The position numbers and the translations under genes are program-made. The notes below the pieces were generated by a model. That model had not been told where the DNA came from and did not search any database. It saw only the letters and a program-made list of their open reading frames with translations. Shown here one piece after another: positions 51,019 to 62,421 of a stretch of 64,000 nucleotides of DNA (its first letter is position 1; each line of letters opens with the position of its first letter). The DNA lies in assembly GCA_037576195.1 (NCBI GenBank), contig CM075101.1:49290001-49354000 (forward strand), written 5' to 3'. Source of the stretch: Phytoseiulus persimilis (lineage: Eukaryota > Arthropoda > Arachnida > Mesostigmata > Phytoseiidae).

Positions 51019-54000
51019 CCAGTGCACTGACACAGGCGTGCGGCGATCATTCGTCCACAAGCAGGCTGGATACCCACGGGACAGCCGGGTGGCAAGCGGG
51101 GAGGCAGACAAGCATTCAACTTGCCATCCTGCTTGTGATCACGCCAGACAGGGAGGGCGACACAGACAGGATGAGACGACAGGACGACAGCAGTCTCGCC
51201 GAGCGCTTCGCCGCTCACTGGACGACAGTAGCAGACAACGCAGAATCCGACAACTTGTATTGGATTTGAAAATCGTAATTAAAAGTGTCCTGCGAGACAC
51301 AGAACACGCGACTGGTGGCCATAGGAAAAGCTAGGCGGGAGGAGAGTTGGGGAGGAGTAACGGGATCTTTGGGAACAGAGAGGGAGGAAGGGGGGAGAAG
51401 TTTCAGAGTATGGGACGCGAGGACGGAACTGAGGGACGGGGAACGGAAGGCGCTCCGAGTCGGAGTTTGCATGAAGCCCGGCAGGAGCGCTGAAAATATT
51501 TTTGAACAAAATATGATTGTCGACTCGCTCTCTGCGAGGCTCCAGCCCGAGAACGTCCCTCTCATCTCAGCCCCTCATCCTCTGGATCTTCGGCCGGTCT
51601 TTTTTCTCTCCCCATAGCGACTTCCCATTACGGTCCCCCGCCCTTGCTGTGCTTGAGCCCACGCTCTTAGGAAAGGAGTTCTATTTTTAATTAAGCAGCG
51701 ATTTTTAATTCATCCGCTCCGTCGTTCTGCAAATCAACCCACGGGCCGACGGGCCCAACTTTTTCCTTTTTCCCCTCTCTCCCTTTTCGCCCCTCTCCCT
51801 CTAATTTTGTCCCATACAGAGCCTTCCTGTCAGTCTGCATTACGTTCAGCTGGTGCTGAGCGCCGGAATTCCGTGAGCGACACTTGCTCTGCGGGAACGA
51901 GCTAAACCAACGGATATATTTCAGCTCGATTTCAGGCACCAAACCGGCGCACTCTTCTTCCATCCTCCCAACTCTCCTACGAGGTTTCTCCTCTCGACCG
52001 CAGAGGGGATTGTGACCAAGAGTCGCCGTTCATAAGCTTTCCGAGTAGCTCAGATGTTCGATGCGGAACCTCGCACATCGAAAAACCAGGAGGGTGGAGA
52101 GAACAAAATCTATTATGAATCAACGAAGTTTCCATTTGCTGTGTTTGCCTCCCTTTGTCCGTTGCTCGGCACGATCGATGCCCTAGTCGTCGTTGAGGTA
52201 GAGCCCTCTTTATTTTGAATCCATGCACCGCTCAAAGCAGCCGGAGAGGATGAACGCGCCGCAGCAGAGCTCGACTGAATAATACATGGGGAGAGAGTGG
52301 TTTTTCCGTTGCTGTGCAAGCAGTTCATTCCATTCGGCGACATATTGCTGTCTTCTCAGACCGATGCCCTGTAGCCGACCTGACAGTCATTTACTCAGCC
52401 CGATTCGTTGTTGTTGCTGCCACCGACTCCGGTGGCAACACAGACGGCCCGGCGGCCAGTCTCTTCGTAGATCTGGATATCGTTCTGTCTCACTGACAGA
52501 CTGCCAAAGAGCTGGACGGACGGCGCGTTAGACGCCGGCAGTAGCGGTGTCGGGGTAGAATCGGAAAACCAAGCGAACGAGTGAATGTGTGTTTGTGTTT
52601 CTCTTGGCAAGTCTGCCCACAGGCTGATGTGCAGACCGACCGACGGCCAGATAGACAGGCGGACGGACACACACTCACACCGCATGAGGATGCCGTGGTC
52701 GGCCATCCAAGCCTGCCTGCCTGTTTGGATGCAGGTTTCGCTGTGTGGTGCTAGCGTGAGTCTGTCGGTGAATGTGTGCGCGGTGTCAAGGATTCAGTCA
52801 GTCAGTCGGTCGGGCGGGCGACTGGCCCATCGGTAGGTGTGTTCAGAAGAGGGTGGAACGGATTCGAAGGTGTCGGCTGAAAGAAAGGAGGGTGGGGCGG
52901 CGACGCTCGAATGGACCCGTACCCTGGTCTTTCAGAGTTTTTCCCCGATGTTCCCATCCGGATTCGACCACTCTCCGAGCCTGACTCCGACGGAACGGAT
53001 CCCCCACCCCGTTTGAAGCTGAATTTCCGCGTTCTTCCCTCGAGTTGTTTGTGGGGAAGCAGCGCGCGGGACCCGCGGGAAGTTGCGTGATCGCGGAGTA
53101 CGCGTCTACAACGATTCCTCCGTCCTGAAGGGACATGCTCCCGATCCTGAGGATTTTCTTCCCGTGACTGAATCTCTCCACGTGCCGTTCTTGAAGCGAT
53201 CTCCCCGACTGACCGGTGTGCAGCGCTCGCCACGCTGTTTTCCCATTAAAGCGTGCCCATGAAGCCGAGCGCAGAAGTGTACTCGTATCGATTGAACAAA
53301 TATTCTCTTTGTTTGAATCCTCTCCCCCTTCCAGGTCGGCGATGAGATTACTCGCTCGCTCACGCAGTCAGTGAGCCGGCGTGTTTCTCGTCGATTGAAA
53401 GAAACCACGAGCGGGAGAGAGCCCGAGCTGGCCGAGCTCGACATCAATCTCGAATCGATTACCGTCTCCCCCGTTCTCCTGTCCCTCATTTTGCTCTTTT
53501 TTCAACGCTCTCTCGATTTTCGTGGACGGGTCGATTCGAAAATTCGTCGCTCTTCTTGCTCAAGTGTACGCGTTCCGCTTGAACGAAACAGCAAGTTGAT
53601 AGCCTGCCAACGGCGGCGAAAGAAGAAGCGTGCATGAAGACGGAGCCCAAAGAACGCTCCTCCGGCCGTAAAGCGATTTCAGTTTTTGATGTGATTGCTT
53701 CATCGCTCGGGATTCCCGCTCTCCAAACGTGGAGACCGATGCCCCTCACGGAGCGCGATCGGGGACCCAGTGTTTAGAGCTCGACTCCGTTCATTCAACC
53801 CGATCGCTGATCTGAGCTCCAATTGTTTGTTCCGCCCGCATCGTCGAATTCTTCCCGCCGCATGTTTCATCGGACGTCGCTCACTCTGCCGAGCGGGATT
53901 CCTCGATCGTCCCGCAACTCTGTCTCTCGCTGCACTCTCCGCTCAAGTTCGGCGGTGACGCAACTCTAGCCGTTCAACGACGGACAAGACCGAAACTTTT

Positions 54001-54769
54001 GAAGTTCCCGCTGCGGGTCGCTTACCCTTCCGCCAAACTTTGTCCTCGCTTACCTTCTGTACAAGATATGCTCTGCCGCCCTGGCGTGCACACTCTCCAG
54101 CTCAATCTAATCGGTCCCGTCTCCCCTTTGTTCGCGTTCTCCTCTTCGTCGCTGGCCTATTTACATAATCCACCGCCTGTTTCTTAGTCGCCGATTATCC
54201 CCACGCGCGCTCGGCCACTCGCGTCGATTGCGTCCTCTTATTTACTCGTTCCCAATCTTCAGTTTCTCTCCGTTCTCCGCGGCCACCTCTCTGCCGGTCG
54301 ATCGTGCCAGTGAGAGAACGTGCCCGCGAGGACGACCGTTGGGTCTCCGGAGTCTGTTTTTCCCACCTCTTCCTCCTGATCGGAGCGGAACATCACTGTC
54401 GAAAGCTCCTCCAAGGCCGGGACCACAAATACGGAGAGCGGTCGTCGGCCCTCCCACGTTGAACGCTTCTCTCCGGAGCGAACGCCTCGGAGTTCAGCGT
54501 CAACCCTTCCAGGGGCGTTCGTGTTTGCGTTCGTACCCAACTTGTCGTTCTATGTCGCGGCGTCAACACAAACGCTCGAGACGTTCGAGTGGAGCACAAC
54601 GATGCTCCTTATACTCAACGAGGATGACCACTCGGTGGACACCGCCGTCTTGTACATTATAGCCCCTCGAGTCCTCTATGGCCTATCATCTCTTCTCTTT
54701 TGTCCCCCCGAGGACGCATATATTTCCATGTTCCTAATACCGCTAGTGCCTCCATTGGCACCGCCAGCA

Positions 54770-54795
54770 CCACCACCACCACTACGACGACGACG
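54770..54795. repeat. (CCA)n/(CGA)n trinucleotide run
   Basis: CCA units pass into CGA units. On the minus strand the run gives an artificial poly-Val stretch. Confidence 0.85.
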
Positions 54796-56957
54796 AGACT
54801 CGCTACGATGAAGAGCCTCCTCTTCGCTCGCTCCCCCCTCGCCCCGATGTCCCTTTTCCCACCCATCCACCTCCCGGGAGTCAGCGGAGGGGCGACTGGC
54901 AGTGGCTGATAGCGGAGCGAGTCGGAATACAAATTAGAATTAGAGACGAGGACGAGCGGAGTAAGGCAGGACTCGACCACCACCGCGGGCGAGCCACCGA
55001 CCGACGTGAGGATGGACATCAAAGCTAAGTGATTTATGTCATACGGACATCGTCGAACAACCGAACGGAACACCAGACGGCACAATTTTCGAACAGTGGG
55101 TGGACGATCAGAGCGGAGATGACTTTGCAAAACGTTCTCTCGGAGCGCGACCACGCGGTTTTTCTCTCTTGTTGTGGGGAGTTCTTCGAGGAGTTCCTCC
55201 TCTTCCTGTCTCACCATCGAGGCTTCGTCTACGCGGCGCCCAAGGCTTTCCTGGCGAATTCCGTAACTGGACGCTGTCCTCGGCCGAACCCGAGGCTTCC
55301 ACACCGAGATTCGTCGACCGCAGTTGATAGGTTCGTGTTGGGTGGCGAGCTCAATTGGAATTCATCAAGAAGCGATCTGTCTTCATCGAGAGCGGGGATT
55401 TGGGGGAGCACTCGGGCGGGGACGGCCGGCGGAGAGCGTAAAGACGTACTGGTGTTTGGATAAACAAGATCGGGCGAACAGCTGCTGCCGATGATGCTAC
55501 CTCGACGCTAGCAGCTTAGGCGACGACCGATATATGGGATAATAACCCCGGGCTTTCTTGTTCCGATCGCTGGCCTTCTTAATGCTGATCTTTAGGGGCC
55601 GGAACGCTACGCCACGCCACCCAAACATAAATCATCATGCGAGGAAAGGAACGAGCGTCCTTCATCAACGGCCTCTTCGGCTAACCCTCAATTATCTCGT
55701 TCGATCCGATTCGACACAACAAGCGCTCGTAGGAGAGTTCCCGGCCCCAGAGCGGGTGGCATCACGGCGGCCATCCTGCCGCTGCCGGCAGTTGGGGAGA
55801 ATGTTTTCCCAATTCCCGAAAAAGCAATCGATTAGGAGGCTGGGGGTGCGAGCGGACATTGCGGCTTCGTGTCGGAAGCGATTGTGGAAGTCCACGCGAT
55901 TCCGCCGTCCGTTGTGATGCGCATCTGAGCTAGCTGGTCGGAGCTGCAGTTCTCGTCCCTTGATTGAACAGCACACTCCGCTTCGAGTCCCACGTCGTAA
56001 GACGACTCACGACGAGAACCGTGGAAGAGCTCGACGATTTCCGCTGAGAACAGCACCGAGGGAACCGGGTCGAGGAAACGGGTTAAGAGCCAGCGCCTCA
56101 CGAGACCTGCGCAGCGTCCGCGTGGTCGGGCGAGCGGATGAGGTAAGCCGCCTTTGGTGTCCGAGAGCTGCGATGTCATCAGTGTTCGTCTCCGTTTCAC
56201 TCAGTCATTTTCTGTTCCCTGTACAACAGTCAGAAGTCTCTGAAGTCCATCTGCGTGTCGGCGTGACTCCGCGAAGGGCAGGGAAGTTTTTGTCAAAAAC
56301 TCCTCATCGCCGCCGCCCTGCCCCTCTACCGGCGGCAAGTCCGTTCGTCCGCTTGTCAGAAATTGCTTCAATTTTCTGCCGCGCAGAACACGGCCGCTCG
56401 CCAAGCACCGCTCGTCCGTACGTTCGATCCGTGCCGACTCTTGTCCGCAGAGCCCGGGACACGAACTCTGCGAGAGCAAGCTTTCCGGATCTCTGGTGCA
56501 GTAGGCCTGTTCATCCGAGAATTCGGTGCGGGGAAGCGACGCGAGGCTCTGCCTGCCTCCCGTGTACGATACGGCACGACGCGCTTCCGGGCCTGTTACA
56601 ATATGCCGCCAGCAATCATTACAATATATGCGTCGGATTCTTGTGCAGAACAAACTCCGAGAAATCTCCGACAACAATCGATCGGAACCCCTCCTTCTTG
56701 GCGGCAACTGATCCCAGCGGAGCCCGGTGTGAATAATATTTTCTCTCTCGTTGTCTGCTGCCCGCGGTCCTCTGCCGAGTTCTCCCGTTGTTCGAGCAAT
56801 ATGCGGTGCCGGTCGCCGGTGCGGCTTTGGCTGCCGTGCCGCGGCGGAGACGACATTTAAAATTGGCACAGAGCCAAACAAGATAAACACACGAGCTCCG
56901 CAGGGCGTCCGTCCGTCTGTTCGTTCGTCAGCGAAAGGCCGTAGACAAACAGCTCGG

Positions 56958-57034
56958 GCGAGCGAGCGAGCGAGCAGCCAGCCGACTCTGAAGCATCGAG
57001 TTGTTGTGAATGAGCGGCCGGCCAGCCAGCCAGC
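56958..57034. repeat. (GAGC)n and (GCCA)n tetranucleotide runs
   Basis: GAGC units (56958-56975) and GCCA units (57017-57034) sit 40 bases apart. They are minus-strand equivalents of the GCTC and GGCT runs seen elsewhere. Confidence 0.85.
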
Positions 57035-58140
57035 TAGGCAACCAGCAGCCCGCCTGGCTGCCAAAGAGAGACAGGAAAATGAACGGGTGGACAGGCAGGC
57101 AAGCAAGCATCGCGAGCGCACGCGCGCATGGGGGAGTTGAATCCATTGTGAAATGAACAACCAACCACAAAGAATGCCTCCCCGCCGCCGTCAGGGATGT
57201 GCAGTTGCATCGACTCTTCTCTACACATCACGACCGAAAACCGATTCTGAACACCGTTTCGAAGTTTCGTAGACAAGATTCATCTGGAGAGTCCAGTGTT
57301 CCCACCCGCCCGGCTGCCGGGGGGAACGGCGACCTCCAGACTTGGCCGAAACCCAGTTAAACTCAACGGAATCGTTTCGGACCGAGGGTTCGATGGTCGT
57401 GTTTCAGCTTTCTATTCTACGCTCTGCAAGTTATTCGGTTCACTTTTCGCGGGGGACTTCTCGTTCGCCGCTGTCGCTCGCCCCTGTCTTCTGCGTGGGC
57501 GGGCTCTCCGGCCCACTAGGAGCGGGTTCCCCGCCGCTCGGGGTCCGTGTCCTGGGTTCACCGACGGAGCGTTCCAGCCTCAGCTCGCGGGCCATTTTCC
57601 GCGGTCCGTGGCATTCCGGCCACCTGAAACGCCTGCGGTCTACCCTCGATCGTTGTGGCTGCCTTCGCTCGGGCCCGCTCGCTGGTTTCTAGATCGGCCG
57701 TAGGGCCGGCCGCAGCCCGAATGGATGAACTGCTGTCCGATGGACGGGAATCAGCGATATGATGAGAGAAGCAGAAGATCTCCGATGCATCTGTCGCGTT
57801 TGCCTCATCTGCCGGTCGTGAGCGACGAGCAGCAGCTCAGTCAACCAGCGGACGAAGCCGTAAGCATGCCGAGCGAGCAGTCAGTCACTCAATCCGACAG
57901 TCAGTCAGTTGGTCGGTACGACAGCTATCTAGGCAAGCAGCCAGCAAGTGAGCTATCCAACCGAGCGAAACGGCCACCAGGATTCTACGCGTCGGGATTC
58001 CGTCCACTCGGCCGCCCCGGCCGAGACGGGGACGATGTTATTGGGAAGCTGACGCGGAAACTGGTCCCGCAGAAATCTCGCAGCGCTTGCACCTCGCGAC
58101 GACTCTCCCGGAAAGCCGGTTCCCGCTCCAACCTCTTCGA

Positions 58141-61100
58141 TTGACTGAATTCAGTCAGGATATGAAACTTCATCGCGGAGCTGTATCCACAGCGGTCGCT
58201 CAACTCCGGTGTAGGGCAGACTCTGGTGGCGATCAACTTCACGCGCAGTCATCTCTCACGACAATGTCTGAGCTCACAGTTTGGCGCTTTTGTTGTGATG
58301 CTCTACTAGAGAGGAGAGAAATCCGCGCAACGAAATCGCACCACCTGCCATCCTCGAGAACGTGCAGGGTTGGGTTAGGCCCCTGATCCCAAGGCTCTCT
58401 TGATTATGAACTTTGGAGAACCTTGACCGGCGGCGGCGGAAGAAATTGGAGTCTCTTTCGGTTCTGCCGCTGATGTTGTAGAAGAGCTCGCAAACGATGG
58501 GTCCGTCGTCGTCGTCGCAGTAGTAGTAGCCGACGACGACAGCAGCCGCGGGAGTTCTTTGTTATTTGCGGGAGTCACGCGAGTCACATATCTCACTGTG
58601 AGAAACTTTCGTTTGTCTCCACCTACTGCTCGGCATCAACGTCTCCTTGTTTTTGAGCTCGAGACTCGACTTCGATCGACGGCGCTTGGAGCGATTTCGA
58701 TGACGCGCCATCCCGCTCTTCCGGATGGACTTTTGGAACTGTGTCAAAACTTCGAAGACCAGCGTCAAGCGTACCAAACGCTGTCAGCCCGTCAATCGAA
58801 ACCGTACGTCAGTCAGGATCTTCTCGGCTCAGCGAAGCGAGCGTCTCGGGCCCGCGGATCCATCAAGTCGCACACCTCTCCATCAATCATGACGCTCCGA
58901 TCGCTTTGGTCGCGACAAATTGATCGCACCGAGTACGGCATAAACAGCGCCGGAGACTCCGCACGCGCGCTCTGCCTCCCGGTCTCGTGCACGCTGGACG
59001 TGCGCGAGAAATCTCCCGTCGCAATCGCATTCTGCGCTGAGGACAGTCTCCTGTCGGAGCATCATCCACTGTTCAACAGTCTCTCCATCGCCGCCGTCCG
59101 ATCCATCATCGGAAGAGATCGGTGGCGCGATAACAAACGTTCGACAACTCTGATTCGTTCGGAGTCGCGACCTCACGCCCTCCGAGCTAATCATATGCGA
59201 ATCGATCTTTGTTCGAGCGAACTCGCTCCCACACAACGCTTGCGGCGAGTGAGCACACGAAACACATGTGCCGCTCATCTTGCACGAGAACGCTATCTAA
59301 TGGAGCGGAGATCGAATTTGTCGCGTCAAGTGTGCGCATTATTCATCGCATCATCTCGATCGATGACCGCCGTCTCGGCCGCGATCGTCGCGAGCGCCGT
59401 AAACTCTGTAGATGTTGTTCACGCTGTCCGTCGGCCGCCGCAAACTATCGATTAGATCGCTTGCGCTCCGTCCCTGCGCCCACATTTCGCGGGGTCTGTC
59501 ACGCAAATTCGTCGTTGTCGCGGCCGCGATCGCTGTGCCCCGACTCTCTCGAATCGATTCGTATTGAGACGAAGCGGGCGTCGAAGTTCTCGCTCTTTCG
59601 CAGCCAGGTGAAGGCAAGGCCGAAACTGCGGAGACTTCGTCGTCCTTTACTCTCGTCGCCAATCCGGTTGCGCCAACGGTTCTAGATCCTTGTCTGTTTT
59701 CCGGTGATCGCCTTCCGTGCACGCGCAGGATACAGATCCTGTATGAGGGGCAGCGATCGGCATGGTGAGCACCCCGGGCCCGAGTTGCCGCAGCCTGCTG
59801 TTGCAATGTCGCGCCAACAGGAAACCGAGATCCGATGAGTTTGCGTATCGACGCGTCTGTCCTGGCAAATGTCTCACGATTGCGGAGCCGGTCGCCGGCC
59901 GCTCTGTTCAAGGTCGTCCGCGCCGCGGAGGCACATCGCCCTCGTTCAGCGAGCGAAAAACGCAAACGACAGGACGATAGAAGCCATCAGGACGCCGCCG
60001 TGCACGCTAGCGTCCGGTGGGCCGAGCCGGGCAGCTTCCAGAACCAAGGACTGGCGAGGCCTCCGGCCCCCGCACGTTCGACGTGCGACGAACGCTGCCT
60101 GCAGACTCCACCGAGCTTCTGGCCGCACGGAGCGAGGCTTGCGCTCGGACGACCGGCGAAGAACTACGCGGTTTGTCACCCGGTGAAGTCGGTGAAGCCA
60201 CTGGTTGAACAAGTGTCCTCGTTCGAAGAAACACTCGTTACCCACTTCCGGCAAATTTATGAGAGGCGCCTGTCGTCACGGCAATTGCCGCGGGTCGGAG
60301 CGATTCAGCGGACAGGTTAAGCGATTTCCTCGCTCGGCGACGGTTCCTCGAACCTTCTGATCCCAGGCCGCGGTTTTTACCCTGGAGCGACGGACGGAAC
60401 CAGCGACCTTGTCAAAAATCGCTCGGTTGCGTTTCCGTCCTAATCCTGCGCGACGCTGCGAAGCGCTCGAGTTCGGCCAGTGCCGACCGCGCTCAGAGGG
60501 ACCATGCAGCGGCACGAACGTGCACGCGTGCTGGTCACTTCGTCCGTATTATGCGGACTTAATTCCCCGCACGAAAAGTTGTTTGTTATTCAGCAACAAT
60601 TCATTGTGCGGCTGATGAGCGCTATTATGAGGCCCCACCTTTGGGCGGACCAGGCGAGTTGGGCGACGGAAGCGCCATCTAATGTGGCCGGCCGGCCGCT
60701 CGGTCGGCGACTGCTTCGAACAGCGAGAACGGAGCAAAGTCAAGCTTCGTCCCAGTGTCGACGGAACCATCCTGACGGTTTGAGCTATGTCTCGCTGTGG
60801 AAAATAGCACATCCGCTCCGAGTTCGCCGTTCGGGAGACTTCGTGCTACCTCTGTGACCGTTCCGAGTCCGCTTGGGAAGTGCTGTGCTCGAAAATGCTT
60901 CGCAAAACTGTCTAACCTGGATACGTCGATTAGGGCTGAGCCCTAAAAGTGCTCGGGCCCGTAGTTACAATCCCCAGAAGTTGCTGAACTCCGCCCGGAT
61001 CGTTTCCTGGAGTTCCCATGGCCCTCCACAAGGTACGTCGGGGTCGAAAAAGCTCGAATTCGCTGAAAATCCCACTGCAATACGACCCAGATGCAGATGT

Positions 61101-62157
61101 GCTTCGTAGGGTGTGCGGAGGTGAAAATCCAAGATGTCGGCCATTGCGTCTGCTCCTATGGCAGGCGGCTCCGAGTGACGTTTAGCGTTCGATTTCCGTC
61201 GAGTTCGCGGCGTCCAGCGCTCGAGAGTTCGCGGGGAACGCTCTGGCCCGGGTCGGAGCCGAGCGGAACCGCTTCGTTTCGGCGGTGAATCGTTCAACGG
61301 CCGAAAAAGTTTGTAGAGTTCGGTGTGGGTCTGTTGGCCCGCCACCCTCTCTCGGTATCGTTTCTTGTCGGCTCTTCGACCGCTTTGCCGCTGGCTAGCT
61401 GCCGAGCCGCCTGGCAGACTCTGCCTGTGGTAGTTTCATGAACATGATGATGATGATCCGAAGCGAGAGTTCGCTAGAGGTTTTCACAACCGGTCGCTAC
61501 TCCGGTAATTCATTCGGGACCATTCGCCGAACCATAAAACTGGTTTCGGAGAGACCCGCTCTGCCGCCGACACCGCAGCAACCGACCTCCAGAGCCGAGT
61601 CTCACAGCTACGGCTGATCAGCTGATCGACACTGTGGATTGCTTGCGTTGCCTTGAAGTTTATCCGTCCGACCGAATTTCGTCGTTCAGCGGGAGTTCGG
61701 TGGGAAATCTATTCGGATGAGGACTTTTCTGAGCTATCGGCCTGCTGTGAATTCGGGGAGTTCGGATATGGTCCGAGGAGCTCTCGAAGTGTTCGTATCA
61801 GATGCTTCTTGACTCTCTAAGATGGGTTCCGGACTCCGCGAAAAATATTCTACCGCATAGTTCCGACGGCGAAGGTCCTCTCAGCGAGCGCTCGGTCGTT
61901 CTGTCTCGGATGACTGCGCACTTTCACTCCACGATTCGGCCGGAATGATTTCACATCCGAATGAGGAAGGGCATTCATGAGCACGCTTCGCATCATGTTC
62001 GGCTAACGGGAATGTTCCGTCGCGAAGTTTGCGGAAATCCTCCTGGAGAGCCCCCGGAATCTAACGTGACCCTTGCTGCCTCAACGAACTTCCACCTACC
62101 CCGTGACAACGAATCGAAGAAGAGCTATCCATAATAATTCCACCATCATTGCCTTGC
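58141..62157. other. Sequence upstream of the PcG coding exons; no identifiable gene
   Basis: Long frames exist on both strands (58559-59455 +, 59351-59965 -, 59835-60320 +), but none has a recognisable domain. A 17-base inverted repeat (TTAGGGCT, G, AGCCCTAA) lies at 60930-60946. A donor-like CACAAG|GTACGT occurs at 61033 and a CTCF-like GCGCCATCTAATGTGG at 60672. The last 700 bases are plain and lead into the acceptor of the leader exon. Confidence 0.5.
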
Positions 62158-62159
62158 AG

Positions 62160-62220
62160 TCGACCGAGGAACGGATCTCAACGATAAGATAGACGAGGTC
62201 GCCGAAGGCTTCGCCACAAG
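62160..62220 (+). other. 5' leader part of the first coding exon
   Basis: A clear acceptor (gccttgcag, AG at 62158-62159) precedes a 61-base untranslated stretch ending at the ATG. In the ATG frame it carries a TAA at 62185-62187, so translation cannot begin further upstream in this exon. The acceptor implies at least one non-coding exon further upstream on the + strand, whose position is not established. Confidence 0.65.
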
Positions 62221-62421
62221 ATGGCAGGTCGACCGAAACTCGTTTCGGTGAATCCGGCCATCACTTGTTCGCTATGCAAAGGCTACCTCATCAACGCCAT
62301 GAGGCTATGTCGGTGTATGCACGCCTTCTGCCGGAGCTGTATACACCGGTACCTGGACACGAGTAGTACCTGTCCGACGTGTCAGCAGAGGGTTTTCCGG
62401 AGCCGGATGGACGTGCACATG
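62221..62421 (+). other. PcG gene coding exon 1 (RING finger)
   Basis: This exon encodes residues 1-67, including the whole RING finger, and ends on a codon boundary (...VHM) at the donor ATG|GTATGG. The spacing of the zinc ligands (C-x2-C-x12-C-x-H-x2-C-x2-C-x10-C-x2-C) equals that of BMI1/Psc. Confidence 0.92.

Larger units (their letters stand above)
46712..51700. other. No intact gene; possible transposon relics
   Basis: Several minus-strand frames (47282-47599, 47761-47952, 48478-48717) look protein-like but belong to no family I can name. C-rich strings near 48498 and an AC run near 51003 are present. Confidence 0.4.
51701..58140. other. No identifiable gene; GC-rich, repeat-rich
   Basis: The 319-codon minus-strand frame at 56201-57160 and the 215-codon frame at 54657-55304 are partly translations of tetra- and trinucleotide runs. 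(GTCA)n strings occur near 52796 and 57900. A minus-strand GTAAGC donor at about 54044 lacks a recognisable exon. Confidence 0.5.

Noticed and set aside
54657-55304. 215-codon minus-strand ORF with an apparent membrane segment
   Set aside because: The hydrophobic poly-Val stretch is made by the CCA repeat at 54770-54795, and no other protein feature is visible.
56201-57160. 319-codon minus-strand ORF
   Set aside because: Parts are direct translations of GAGC and GCCA repeats (AGWLAGR, ARSLARA), the rest matches nothing, and the + strand is equally open.
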